A stretch of 64,000 nt of DNA, taken from Saprospiraceae bacterium. Its GTDB lineage: Bacteria > Bacteroidota > Bacteroidia > Chitinophagales > Saprospiraceae. Positions 18,673-27,575 of the stretch are shown here, piece by piece. The stretch is from assembly GCA_029262995.1 (NCBI GenBank), contig JAJCYH010000012.1, forward strand, positions 1 to 64,000. Reading direction: 5' to 3'. Below the pieces are notes generated by a model. That model saw only the letters and a program-made list of their open reading frames with translations, had not been told where the DNA came from and made no database searches. The position numbers and the translations under genes are program-made. The stretch's first letter is position 1. Each line of letters starts with the position of its first letter.

Positions 18673-20376
18673 ATGAACTTTATTTCTAAAGGAAAGGAAG
18701 ATGTTAGTTATGATGCCATAGTTGTTGGTACAGGAATCAGCGGTGGTTGGGCTGCCAAGGAACTTACAGAAAAGGGACTCAATACACTTGTATTGGATCG
18801 TGGTAGAGATGTCAAACACGGAGAATACCCAACAGCAAATATGGAATCGTGGGATTTTCCTAGAGGTGGTAGGTTGCCATATGAAGAAATGAAGCATTAT
18901 GAAAAGCAATCGAGGACAGGTTATACTATAAATGAATTTTATAAGCACTGGTGGATTAAAGATACGGACCAACCTTATGAAGAAGTAAAGCCCTTTGATT
19001 GGATTAGAGGCTATCATGTCGGAGGAAGATCTCTAATGTGGGGAAGACAATCTTACCGCTTAAGTGATCTGGACTTTACGGCAAATGCAAAAGATGGAGT
19101 GGCTGTAGATTGGCCCATCAGATATAAAGACATTGCACCTTGGTATGATTATGTGGAAAGTCACATTGGTGTTAGCGGTAAAAATGAGGGATTGTCTCAA
19201 TTGCCTGATGGGAAATTTTTACCTCCGATGGAATTTACTTGTGTAGAACAAGATATTGCGGACCATATTAAGAACAAATACTCCGATCGGATAATGACAA
19301 TTGGAAGAGTTGCCAATCTATCTGTTCCTCATAATGGAAGAGGGCAGTGTCAAAACCGTAACCGTTGTCAAAGAGGATGTCCTTTTGGAGCTTATTTCAG
19401 TTCTCAAGCATCAACACTTCCTGATGCTGAAAAGTCAAGAAATATGACTTTGGTACCTAATGCTATTGTTACAGAAATAATATTCGATGATAAGACACAA
19501 AAAGCTACTGGTGTTAGGGTCAAAAACTCTGAAACACTAGAGGAAAAGCAATACTTCGCAAGAATAATCTTTATGAATGCATCCTGTCTTGGCAGCACTC
19601 AGATTTTAATGCAATCAAAGTCAGAGAGATTCCCTAATGGGATGGGAAATGATTCCGGTGAATTAGGGCATAATATAATGGATCACCACTTTCAATTGGG
19701 AGCAAGAGGGCGTTCAGAGAATTATAGAGATAAGTATTATAAAGGAAGGAGGCCAAATGGTATTTATGTTCCAAGATTTAGAAATCTTGATAAATCAACT
19801 AAAATGAAAGACTTTATTCGAGGTTATGGCTATCAAGGCGGTAGCGGAAGACCTGGCATTGGTCATGAAGTCGCCGAGGCTCAATATGGAGCCAAGTTTA
19901 AAAATCAATTGGCAGTTTTAGGTGATTGGAATTTTAATTTCTCTGGCTTTGGAGAGATCCTGCCGTATCATGAAAACCATGTTAAATTAAATGCTGAAGT
20001 AAAAGATAAGTGGGGAATGCCTACATTAATAATGGATGCTGAGATAAAGGCGAATGAAAAAGCCATGAGAGAAGATATGAAACAGCAAGCAGCTGAAATG
20101 TGCGAAAGAGCTGGGCTTAAAGATGTTTCTACATTTGAAAACAGATACGCAATCGGATTAGGAATTCATGAAATGGGTACTGCTAGAATGGGAAGAGACC
20201 CCAAAACTTCGGTACTAAACCAATGGAATCAAATTCATGCCGTTAAGAATGTCTTTGTAACCGATGGTGCATGTATGACTTCTGCTGGTTGTCAAAATCC
20301 GTCTTTGACTTATATGGCATTAACAGCAAGGGCTGTAGATTATGCAGTACAGGCTTTAAATAATAATGAACTTTAA
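18673..20376 (+). CDS. GMC family FAD-dependent oxidoreductase
   Basis: 567 aa from ATG 18673; the frame is open ten codons further but overlaps the previous gene. The FAD fold is YDAIVVGTGISGGWAAKELT, then GLNTLVLDRG, with GYHVGGRSLMWGRQSYRLS as the second GMC signature. The C-terminal GMC_oxred_C region has GLGIHEMGTARMG (active-site His) and VFVTDGACMTSAGCQNPSLT. A CQNRNRCQRGCPFG cysteine cluster (about residues 222-235) is typical of the gluconate 2-dehydrogenase flavoprotein subset. It oxidises a sugar or polyol alcohol; electrons likely pass on with the help of the downstream small subunit. Confidence 0.9.
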   Translation: MNFISKGKEDVSYDAIVVGTGISGGWAAKELTEKGLNTLVLDRGRDVKHGEYPTANMESWDFPRGGRLPYEEMKHYEKQSRTGYTINEFYKHWWIKDTDQPYEEVKPFDWIRGYHVGGRSLMWGRQSYRLSDLDFTANAKDGVAVDWPIRYKDIAPWYDYVESHIGVSGKNEGLSQLPDGKFLPPMEFTCVEQDIADHIKNKYSDRIMTIGRVANLSVPHNGRGQCQNRNRCQRGCPFGAYFSSQASTLPDAEKSRNMTLVPNAIVTEIIFDDKTQKATGVRVKNSETLEEKQYFARIIFMNASCLGSTQILMQSKSERFPNGMGNDSGELGHNIMDHHFQLGARGRSENYRDKYYKGRRPNGIYVPRFRNLDKSTKMKDFIRGYGYQGGSGRPGIGHEVAEAQYGAKFKNQLAVLGDWNFNFSGFGEILPYHENHVKLNAEVKDKWGMPTLIMDAEIKANEKAMREDMKQQAAEMCERAGLKDVSTFENRYAIGLGIHEMGTARMGRDPKTSVLNQWNQIHAVKNVFVTDGACMTSAGCQNPSLTYMALTARAVDYAVQALNNNEL

Positions 20377-20387
20377 AAAATAGAATA

Positions 20388-20942
20388 ATGAATAGAAGAG
20401 AAGCTCTTAAAACCTCTTCCCTAATCTTGGGATATAGCATTACAGCTGGTACTGCAGCAGCTGTATTAAGTGGATGTAATGCGGACCCTTCATTGGATTG
20501 GACGCCTAATAATTTTTCCACAAAACAGGCCTTCATGGTAGCAGAACTTTCGGAAATGATAATACCCCAAACAGAAACTCCTGGGGCAAAAGAAGCAATG
20601 GTTGATCGATTTATAGATGCAATTATTGACTGTTACCCTCCCGCTGAAAGACAGAAATTTTTAGCTCAACTTGATGCATTTGATTTAAGAATAATAGAAG
20701 ATCACGGAAAGACTTTTAACAAATGCACACTTAAAGAAAAGATTGCAATTATGGATGAGATTTCAAGTGATTCTGCTTCTGAAGATCATGAATTTTTTAT
20801 GAAATTGCGAGAATGGGCTGTAGTTGGGTATTGCACATCAGAAGCAGGAGCTACTCAACATCTGGCATGGGACCCCTTTCCGGGAGCACCTTTTCAAGGG
20901 TGTATTGATTTTTCTGAAGTAGGAAAACGGTGGGCTCTTTAA
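20388..20942 (+). CDS. Gluconate 2-dehydrogenase subunit 3-family protein
   Basis: 184 aa. The N-terminus MNRREALKTSSLILGYSITA carries a twin-arginine pattern, and a cysteine follows in AVLSGC, so Tat export and possibly lipidation are likely. MVAELSEMIIPQTETPGAKEA is the family signature. In gluconate dehydrogenase the small subunit is needed for export and assembly of the flavoprotein, which itself lacks a signal and may be carried across by this partner. It follows the GMC gene by 11 bp. Confidence 0.88.
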   Translation: MNRREALKTSSLILGYSITAGTAAAVLSGCNADPSLDWTPNNFSTKQAFMVAELSEMIIPQTETPGAKEAMVDRFIDAIIDCYPPAERQKFLAQLDAFDLRIIEDHGKTFNKCTLKEKIAIMDEISSDSASEDHEFFMKLREWAVVGYCTSEAGATQHLAWDPFPGAPFQGCIDFSEVGKRWAL

Positions 20943-20973
20943 TATTGATTTTTAACTAATTAAAATTGACAAT

Positions 20974-21417
20974 ATGGAAAATGGTATTAACTGGTTACCA
21001 ATGGTGGTTGCCGCATTTATTCCTTTAGTAATTGGAGCTATTTATTATGGTCCGGTTTTGGGTAAAGCTTGGATGAATTCTCTAGGGTTCACAAAAGAAG
21101 ATTTAAAAGGAGGAAATATGATTGTTATTTACGGTACAAGCCTTGTTCTCGCATTTTTTTTAGCAATGGCAATTAACTTCAATATCGAATTGAATCATAA
21201 AGAGGTCAATGATGCAGGCGAACTTGTGTATGGCAGTTTTCATACATTTAAGCATGGATCACTCCATGGGTTTTTTGGGGGACTTTTTATTGCCATTCCT
21301 GTTTTGGTTACAAACAGTTTGTTTCAGAAAAACAGTTGGAAAAATATAATGATTAATGTTGGCTATTGGCTCCTTACTTTCACTTTGATGGGAGGACTTT
21401 TAGATGCGTGGAATTAA
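20974..21417 (+). CDS. DUF1761 family membrane protein
   Basis: 147 aa with four hydrophobic segments (starting WLPMVVAAFIPLVIGAIYYG, VIYGTSLVLAFFLAMAI, GGLFIAIPVLVTNSLF, GYWLLTFTLMGGLLDAW). The YYGPVLGKAWMNSLGFTKED segment is typical of DUF1761, a family of unknown function. Its closeness (31 bp) to the oxidoreductase genes suggests cotranscription, but not necessarily a shared function. Confidence 0.8.
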   Translation: MENGINWLPMVVAAFIPLVIGAIYYGPVLGKAWMNSLGFTKEDLKGGNMIVIYGTSLVLAFFLAMAINFNIELNHKEVNDAGELVYGSFHTFKHGSLHGFFGGLFIAIPVLVTNSLFQKNSWKNIMINVGYWLLTFTLMGGLLDAWN

Positions 21418-21426
21418 TAATGACAT

Positions 21427-21460
21427 GAGGGAATACTAAAAGGTTTTCCCTCTTATTTCT
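21427..21460 (+). terminator. Possible terminator after the oxidoreductase operon
   Basis: Stem GAGGGAA (21427-21433) with TTCCCTC (21446-21452), followed by a T-rich but interrupted tract. Weaker than the other terminators here. Confidence 0.4.
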
Positions 21461-21470
21461 TTAATTGATA

Positions 21471-23447
21471 TTAATTAACACCGCCGCCACCATTATTGCA
21501 GCCATCAATAAAGGCTTCGAAAATTGCTCCTAACTCAATTTCAAATCCAGGCAATAGTTCAATGGTAGTTGTAGCATCATAGTCTACAATCGCTGTAGAT
21601 TTAATCAACTGATCCGATAGGATTAATCCTGAAGTCTCATAATCTTCAACTCCGGAAATCATCCCACTAAGGTTCCACATATTAGGGCAATTGCTTTCGT
21701 CTGATAAGATTGTACCAACTCCAATACTATCTAGAATGAATGCATTTGATGATATATTTGATAGAATTACGTTGAAGCTTTCATCGGGTTCTTGATTTGT
21801 ATCTCCGTACACAATTACATCAATTGAAGTAGACAATGAACCAGCAAGTATAGTGTCTGTACTCATAGTTAATGGTTGATAATCATTGTCTATTGCTGTT
21901 GCGGTCCCATCTGCTGTATTTATTTCGAAGCTAACGTCATTAGAACTTGTAGATGATAGCATAACAGTAAAAGTAAAACTACTTGTACCTGAATCTCCCT
22001 CATCACTTGAAAAGTCATTTATAGATATTGTAGGCAGACCAGTACCACATACATCGTTGCCCTGACCTGGTGTACCTAAATCGCCATCTCCAAAACTTGA
22101 CGTACTTTCACACCAGTTAAGTCCGTTGTCATTTTCCACTGCGTCTAGATTGTTAGGATTCAGATTCATGCTTGCTCCATCGGGATCAGGAAATGTTATA
22201 CCATTGTCATATTCTACACGGTCAATTTCAACAGAAACGCCATTAAGAGCACAAGTGACTATGATTTCGTCTTCAGAATTACCTAAAGTAATGCCAGAAT
22301 ATTCATAATCAACTGTTAATCCTCCGTTAGTAATTGAATCATCATTTATGCCTATAATTAAATAACTGGTCGCTGGTATCATTAAAGGACTGCCATTGGC
22401 AATCGTATGGTTATTTGATCCATTGTCACTTACCAGCCAGCCTTCAATGTCAATTGCAATATCTGTTTTGTTATATAACTCTATGTATTCACCATCATTG
22501 TCTGATACTGCAGCAGGATTGTTCATTATTTCAGTTATAATAATATCTCCTGTATTTGGGCAATTGGCAAAGTCATCATTAATTATAGTTGAATTGGCAA
22601 TGCTATCTGAAATTGACGCATTGGTGGAAACATTTGAGAGTATTATATTAAATTCTTCATTTGACTCAATTATGGAATCTCCTACTACACTCACCTCAAT
22701 TGTTGTAGATAGATTTCCTGCAGAAATTGTTCCTATCTCTGCAGAAATAGCTATGTAATCATTATCCGAAGTAGTTGCAGTTCCATCTAAAGTATTTATT
22801 TCGAATGTTACATCGTTGGGATCTGTTGCAGAGAGTACAGTAGTAAATATCAAAGTGCTTAAACCAGTATCTCCTTCTTCGATGGTTACATCATCTATTG
22901 TAATTGAAGGCAGTGGTGGAGTATTGGTATCTCCTTTTGTTTCAGGAATCGGTCCATCCCATACCCCCGACACAAGTTGAAGTGATTCTCCAATTGCAGA
23001 ATTATTAGATTCAGACACCATTATGTCAACAGATAAAACACCATTTGCCGGTGTTCCTGCAGCAGCAGTAAAGGTGCCCTCATAGGATAGCAGTTCGCAG
23101 TGTAGACCGTTTTTGGATAATCCAAAGCCATCTGGATCGCCGTTTTGAATACCAACAATTTCCCAGTAATGGTAATCATAGTTTGCATCCGACATGCCAA
23201 TTGTAAAGTTGTCTACATTTTCACTGTTATAGGTAGCTCCTCCTGACCCATTATACAAGTGAACAGTATATTCTGAAAGCGTTAATCCGTTTCCAGTTGG
23301 AATAGCTACTTCAATAAATTCACCAACATCACTTCCTGAATTATCATAATGAATTTCATTTAAGATAATACCGTCACATTGGGACTTGGAAAGAGTTGCA
23401 TATAAAGAGCAACTTATAATCAAACATGCTTGGAGCAATGCCTTCAT
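21471..23447 (-). CDS. Secreted lamin-tail and Calx-beta domain protein
   Basis: 658 aa. A signal peptide (residues 1-22) precedes an N-terminal lamin-tail-like domain (CDGIILNEIHYDNSGSDVGE). Two Calx-beta repeats follow, one at about 180-290 (TIEEGDTGLSTLIFTTVLS) and one at about 475-585 (SSDEGDSGTSSFTFTVMLS), with a second lamin-tail domain between them (GDIIITEIMNNPAAVSDNDG). Both Calx-beta units end in the NTxDGTAT...DNDY pattern. The C-terminus has the LLPGFEIELGAIFEAFIDGC element common in exported Bacteroidota proteins. No typical T9SS sorting domain is seen. Likely an extracellular, calcium-binding adhesion-type protein; the function is unknown. Confidence 0.82.
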   Translation of the reverse strand: MKALLQACLIISCSLYATLSKSQCDGIILNEIHYDNSGSDVGEFIEVAIPTGNGLTLSEYTVHLYNGSGGATYNSENVDNFTIGMSDANYDYHYWEIVGIQNGDPDGFGLSKNGLHCELLSYEGTFTAAAGTPANGVLSVDIMVSESNNSAIGESLQLVSGVWDGPIPETKGDTNTPPLPSITIDDVTIEEGDTGLSTLIFTTVLSATDPNDVTFEINTLDGTATTSDNDYIAISAEIGTISAGNLSTTIEVSVVGDSIIESNEEFNIILSNVSTNASISDSIANSTIINDDFANCPNTGDIIITEIMNNPAAVSDNDGEYIELYNKTDIAIDIEGWLVSDNGSNNHTIANGSPLMIPATSYLIIGINDDSITNGGLTVDYEYSGITLGNSEDEIIVTCALNGVSVEIDRVEYDNGITFPDPDGASMNLNPNNLDAVENDNGLNWCESTSSFGDGDLGTPGQGNDVCGTGLPTISINDFSSDEGDSGTSSFTFTVMLSSTSSNDVSFEINTADGTATAIDNDYQPLTMSTDTILAGSLSTSIDVIVYGDTNQEPDESFNVILSNISSNAFILDSIGVGTILSDESNCPNMWNLSGMISGVEDYETSGLILSDQLIKSTAIVDYDATTTIELLPGFEIELGAIFEAFIDGCNNGGGGVN

Positions 23448-23713
23448 TGATGTGTAATTAATTTAGGATAATGATTCTGTAATTTATGGTGTAGAATACT
23501 AATGCTTAATAATCTTATCTACACAGCTTTTTTACTGTCAATACTTAAATGATTAAATGATAAAATTGTAATCGGTATGATTTGTTTATTTTGAATAAAA
23601 TAAAACATTGATAAAAACGAGGCTACATTATTTCAGGATTTTCAATGATTGCCTGCAAGGATTTTGATTCAGGACAAAGGGCAATAGACAATAGCTTAAA
23701 TACCTTGTAGGTT

Positions 23714-24185
23714 TTAGTTTTTTACAAATTCATTTAAGGCATTTATGTTTCCATTATCCGCTTTTCTTAAAGCAGCAATGTATTCTTTCCTTGTTTCATC
23801 TGCTTTATTCTTATTTGATTGATGCCAGGAAAATATTTCTTTCCCGAAAATAGAGTCCAAAATTTAGTATCATCTAATAGATTCTTTAGTTCTATCCCAA
23901 TTTGAGTCCATTTGATGCCGATATTCCTGTCAGATTTTCTAAAATGGCCGGCCCATTTCCAGACATCACCAAACATTTTTTTGTGTAAGTCTTTCACAAA
24001 TTTCTCTGTTAGTATTCTTTCTGCCTTTAAATTGGTATGTATAGTCCACTCTACTGCCTTTCAATATTTAATTGTTCAAATTCATCCAATTCCCCTTGAT
24101 TGCTTATTGACTTTATCCTTAAACCTTCCTTTTCTTCATTATCTAAAGATGTTTGCCCATCTATATATTTTAATTCTAATCCCAT
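23714..24185 (-). pseudogene. Mobile mystery protein B (Fic/DOC family), broken
   Basis: The start is intact from ATG 24185 (MGLELKYIDGQTSLDNEEKE), but after 43 codons a one-base deletion in an A run (about 24059-24063) shifts the frame into a stop. The second frame resumes with KAVEWTIHTNLKAE, then FVKDLHKKMFGDVWKWAGHF and RKSDRNIGI to about KFWT. There the sequence jumps (about 23850-23856) to a C-terminal piece in another frame (IFGKEIFSWHQSN, then YIAALRKADNGNINALNEF) ending at 23714. The HxFPNGNGR-type Fic catalytic motif that should lie between is absent. So frameshift plus internal deletion have removed activity. Its ATG lies inside the end of the mobA gene, the normal coupled arrangement. 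Confidence 0.85.
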
Positions 24186-24658
24186 AAAGACTTTCTCATC
24201 TCTCTCTTTATTTCATCACTCAATTCCTTTATAGTTTTGTTAATTTTTTCATATCCGATTCCTTGATCTTCTAATTTCATATTCTGATTGGTTCGCATTA
24301 CTATCTTTCGCGCCAATTTTTCAGCTTTAGCGTTGATCAAGTTGTCAATTGTCCCGTCTTTTGGAACAAAGCCATAGACAAATTGCATATCCAATGCATG
24401 ACCGACAGTTTTTAGTTTGTTTATGGTTATTTGGCCAGAAGCTTCTCGACCTTCAATTTTTTGGATTGCCCCCTTTGTCAATCCAAGTTTGTTTCCCAAT
24501 TGGCCCATTGTCATGTTTAGAGAAATTCTAATGGCATTTATCCAACCTTTTTGAGGGACTAGGACCATTGCTGCATGCTTAAACTTATTTAGTTTTTGGT
24601 CCAATTGTTCTATAAGTAGTTTTCTTTTGTTTCTCATTTGCGTTGTATTTTCATACAT
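24176..24658 (-). CDS. Mobile mystery protein A (XRE-type HTH)
   Basis: 160 aa. The N-terminal LLIEQLDQKLNKFK region and the HTH (TMGQLGNKLGLTKGAIQKIE, about residues 51-70) are typical of the family usually found directly before the Fic-type mobile mystery protein B. The arrangement looks like an antitoxin or regulator with a toxin-like Fic partner, though its biology is not established. The gene itself is intact while its partner is broken, and it overlaps the partner's start by 10 bp. Confidence 0.85.
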   Translation of the reverse strand: MYENTTQMRNKRKLLIEQLDQKLNKFKHAAMVLVPQKGWINAIRISLNMTMGQLGNKLGLTKGAIQKIEGREASGQITINKLKTVGHALDMQFVYGFVPKDGTIDNLINAKAEKLARKIVMRTNQNMKLEDQGIGYEKINKTIKELSDEIKREMRKSLWD

Positions 24659-24677
24659 ACAAGTATAAATAATTAAT

Positions 24678-24708
24678 CAAAAGTAGACTAATACATATAC
24701 AAAAACAA
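24678..24708 (-). promoter_or_regulatory. Promoter of the mobA/mobB pair
   Basis: On the minus strand TTG (24708-24706), 20-nt spacer, TACTTTTG (24685-24678), 20 bp before the mobA ATG. Confidence 0.5.
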
Positions 24709-24723
24709 GAAAAAGAATACATA

Positions 24724-24735
24724 AAAGTATACTTT
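24724..24735. promoter_or_regulatory. 12-bp perfect palindrome upstream of mobA, possible operator
   Basis: AAAGTATACTTT is a perfect inverted repeat 16 bp upstream of the -33 element. An XRE protein such as MobA could bind it for autoregulation. AT-rich palindromes of this length can arise by chance. Confidence 0.3.
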
Positions 24736-24818
24736 ATGTCAAAATATGAGTAATTATATCTGCATGAGTTAAGCTAGTATAATCTTGATATTACTATCCA
24801 GATGGATAAAGCAACAAT

Positions 24819-25424
24819 TTACAAAACATCTAAACTTTTGAGATCTGTCTTTAATTTTGAGCTTGACTCAAACCAAATGGATTGAATTCCTAGAGCAAGC
24901 GCTCCTCTAACATTTTGTTTGTTGTCATCAATAAACAGACATTCTTCTGCATTAAGATGATATCTGTCAAGTAGAATCTTGTAGATTTTGGCGTCTGGTT
25001 TAATACATTTTTCCTCTCCAGAAACGACAATACCTTGGAACCACTTGAGAAAATCATACCTATCTAAAGCTACGGGAAATGTTTCTACACTCCAGTTGGT
25101 TAGTGCGAAGAGATTAACTTGATTATTGGTTTTGAGTTGACTTAGGATATCTACTGTTTGGCTAATCGGTCCAATTAACATTTCATCCCAACGACCATAA
25201 TAGGCGGCAATCTGTGAATACCATTCAGGGTGTTTACTTTGTAAGGTTTTAGTGGCTTCCTCTAAGCTTCTTCCGGCATCTTGTTGAACATTCCAATCCA
25301 TAGTGCAAATGTTTTCTAAAAACCACTGCACTTCGGATTCGGATTCAAAAATTGTTTTGAACACTTCCTTAGGATTCCAATCTATCAGGACACCTCCTAA
25401 ATCAAAGATTAGGTTTTTTATCAT
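24819..25424 (-). CDS. HAD family phosphatase
   Basis: 201 aa from ATG 25424. HAD motif I is FDLGGVLIDW (the nucleophile is the Asp; the second Asp position is shifted as in the YihX/haloacid-type subgroup), motif II is ALTNWS, motif III has the lysine of KPDAKIYK and motif IV is CLFIDDNKQNVRGA. YihX-like enzymes dephosphorylate sugar phosphates such as alpha-glucose-1-phosphate; the substrate here is not known. It follows the cyclophilin gene by about 6 bp, so the two form an operon. Confidence 0.9.
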   Translation of the reverse strand: MIKNLIFDLGGVLIDWNPKEVFKTIFESESEVQWFLENICTMDWNVQQDAGRSLEEATKTLQSKHPEWYSQIAAYYGRWDEMLIGPISQTVDILSQLKTNNQVNLFALTNWSVETFPVALDRYDFLKWFQGIVVSGEEKCIKPDAKIYKILLDRYHLNAEECLFIDDNKQNVRGALALGIQSIWFESSSKLKTDLKSLDVL

Positions 25425-25433
25425 CAAGGATAA

Positions 25434-25937
25434 TTAGTCGTGAATTTCCACGGAGATAATCTCATCTCCATTTCTAATATCATTAACTACTTCCATATCT
25501 GAATCATCTATCACTTTTCCAAATACAGTGTGGTTATTGTCAAGCCATGGCGTAGCAATATGTGTGATGAAAAACTGGCTTCCATTGGTATTTGGACCTG
25601 CATTTGCCATTGATAAGACTCCTGGACCGTCATGCTGTAGATCTGGATGAAATTCATCTTCAAAATTATATCCAGGACCTCCGTGACCTCTTCCTAAAGG
25701 ACATCCTCCTTGAACCATAAATTCTGGAATCACTCTGTGAAAAGTGAGATTGTCGTAATATCCAGCTTTGGTTAGTTCGATAAAATTACAAACTGTTTTA
25801 GGCGTTTTGGTAGCAAACAAATTTAGTTTGATATCACCCTTATTTGTGTGAATGGTAAGCTTTATATCTTTATCATAACTCGCATTTTCCATGGCCATAT
25901 TAATCAAAGCGGGATCAATTTTTTCAACTGCTGACAT
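25434..25937 (-). CDS. Cyclophilin-type peptidyl-prolyl isomerase
   Basis: 167 aa from the ATG at 25937. Core motifs are [18 protein letters not shown] (catalytic Arg), [27 protein letters not shown] and [12 protein letters not shown]. The frame continues to an ATG at 26024, but those 29 extra residues resemble neither a signal peptide nor family sequence, and 167 aa is a usual length for cytoplasmic cyclophilins. It catalyses cis-trans isomerisation of prolyl bonds. Confidence 0.9.
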   Translation of the reverse strand: MSAVEKIDPALINMAMENASYDKDIKLTIHTNKGDIKLNLFATKTPKTVCNFIELTKAGYYDNLTFHRVIPEFMVQGGCPLGRGHGGPGYNFEDEFHPDLQHDGPGVLSMANAGPNTNGSQFFITHIATPWLDNNHTVFGKVIDDSDMEVVNDIRNGDEIISVEIHD

Positions 25938-26234
25938 TTCTAAATTTTGCTGCAAATCTACATTTATTAATCGATTTATGGATGATCGATTGGGGCTAAC
26001 TGAAATGAAACCAGAAATAGCCATGTCGAGCAAGAAAAAATAAATATTTGCCTGAGTATCATAAAAAGCAAAATGGGGAACATAGATATTAGATTATAGA
26101 TATGTAAGATGCTCTTATACAGTTATTTGCATAATACTTGGAATGGGTTTGGCAATATTTTCTGCTGAGATTTGACGTTTTGGCATCTCTGTTTTTGTAA
26201 GGTAGGCGACATTTCTGAGCAATAAATCAATTCA

Positions 26235-26260
26235 ATGTTTGAACATTAATGTTTAAACAT
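26235..26260. promoter_or_regulatory. 26-bp inverted repeat, probable MarR operator
   Basis: The sequence is palindromic at 12 of 13 base pairs around the centre 26247/26248. It contains two 12-bp palindromes in tandem, ATGTTTGAACAT (one mismatch) and ATGTTTAAACAT (perfect). It ends 13 bp before the MarR start codon, the expected place for autoregulation. Confidence 0.55.
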
Positions 26261-26273
26261 CGTTACTTGTAAT

Positions 26274-26726
26274 GTGAAAATTGAAGAAGCAATAAAGCAA
26301 ACGAAACCTTTTGAAAGCGTATATCAGAAGGCAGGAGTGAATCTTATGTACACCAACGGTTGGTATACAGGAAAGTTAAAAACTTTTTTCAAGTCATTCG
26401 ATTTGACCACCAAGCAGTATAATATCTTAAGAATATTAAAAGGTGCTAAGCAAGCTGTTAGTACATCATTTGTCAGAGAGCGATTGCTTGATAAAATGTC
26501 AGATGTATCAAGAATTGTCGATAGAATGCACGATAAAGCATTGATTACTAAATCGGTCTGTTCTATAGACAAAAGGCTTGTAGATATTGAGCTTAGTGAA
26601 TTGGGATACGAGTTATTGGAAAAAGTAAAAGAACATAGTCAGAGAATGGATAAAATTTTAAATAATCTGACCGTACAAGAAATAGAAACCTTAAATAAGA
26701 TTTTAGATAAACTTAGAGGGAATTAA
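26274..26726 (+). CDS. MarR family transcriptional regulator
   Basis: 150 aa. The winged-helix core is FDLTTKQYNILRILKGAKQA, then VSTSFVRERLLDKMSDVSRI with the recognition helix, and a wing at SVCSIDKRLVDIELSELG. The start is GTG 26274; the ATG two bases earlier is out of frame, and starting at the first in-frame ATG would cut into the N-terminal dimerisation helix. It lies directly upstream of yceI (25 bp), so the pair is probably one regulated unit. Confidence 0.88.
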   Translation: MKIEEAIKQTKPFESVYQKAGVNLMYTNGWYTGKLKTFFKSFDLTTKQYNILRILKGAKQAVSTSFVRERLLDKMSDVSRIVDRMHDKALITKSVCSIDKRLVDIELSELGYELLEKVKEHSQRMDKILNNLTVQEIETLNKILDKLRGN

Positions 26727-26751
26727 TTAATTATTAAAATTATTATTAGAA

Positions 26752-27327
26752 ATGAAGATTTTATTATTATCAGTATTTAGTTTGTTTGCAATCACAGCTA
26801 TTGCATCTACAGAACCTGTTACAGGTGGAGAGATTGATATTGCATCAAGCACAATCAACTGGACAGGCAAAAAAGTAACCGGACAGCATCAAGGAACCAT
26901 TGCTCTTAAGAGTGGTAAGTTGAAGATGGAAAACGGAGAGTTAAAAGGAGGCATGTTTGAAGTGGACATGACTACTATTGAAGTTACAGACTTGCAAGGA
27001 GGACAGGCAAAAAAATTACAAGGACATTTAAGTTCAGATGATTTTTTCGGTGTAGCGACACATCCTGTAGCAAAAATTGAAATTACAAAGGCTAAGAAGA
27101 CTTCAGCTAATACTTATGATATTACTGCTAACGCAACGATCAAAGGAATTACTAATGAAATCAACTTTGTGGCTACAAAAGACGGTGACAGTATATCTGC
27201 AAATATTGTAATTGACAGATCAAAATATGATGTCAAATATGGTTCTGGCTCGTTCTTCGACGGTTTAGGAGATAAAATGATTTATGATGATTTTGAATTA
27301 TCTGTGAATCTTGTAATGAGTAAATAA
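26752..27327 (+). CDS. YceI family periplasmic protein
   Basis: 191 aa. A signal peptide (residues 1-19, MKILLLSVFSLFAITAIAS) precedes the lipocalin-like YceI barrel: DIASSTINWTGKKVTGQHQG, GKLKMENGELKGGMFEVDMT, LQGHLSSDDFFGVATHPVAK and NIVIDRSKYDVKYGSGSF. The family binds isoprenoid-like lipids such as polyprenols or quinones. Control by the adjacent MarR protein is likely. Confidence 0.92.
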   Translation: MKILLLSVFSLFAITAIASTEPVTGGEIDIASSTINWTGKKVTGQHQGTIALKSGKLKMENGELKGGMFEVDMTTIEVTDLQGGQAKKLQGHLSSDDFFGVATHPVAKIEITKAKKTSANTYDITANATIKGITNEINFVATKDGDSISANIVIDRSKYDVKYGSGSFFDGLGDKMIYDDFELSVNLVMSK

Positions 27328-27364
27328 GCATAAAGAAGTAGATTAGAATTGCTATTAATTTACA

Positions 27365-27395
27365 GGGGAGTCTTCATAGAGGACTCCCTTTTTTT
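27365..27395 (+). terminator. Terminator of marR-yceI
   Basis: Stem GGGAGTC (27366-27372) with GACTCCC (27382-27388), then a run of seven Ts, 38 bp after the yceI stop. Confidence 0.85.
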
Positions 27396-27547
27396 ATATG
27401 TAAAAGACCATATTGCCAATGCGGCATAATATTATGAAGCAAAAGCAATATGATCAATAAGAATGTGATAGCAATAATCTTCTGTAAATGAACTTAGTAT
27501 CGAATCGTAAACAGTAAAAAAAATATTTTTTTTATGTTTTTGATTTG

Positions 27548-27555
27548 TATATTTG
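27548..27555 (+). promoter_or_regulatory. -7 promoter element for the sigma factor gene
   Basis: TATATTTG matches TAnnTTTG, 20 bp before the ATG at 27576. Confidence 0.4.
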
Positions 27556-27575
27556 GACTATAGAACAACATTATT

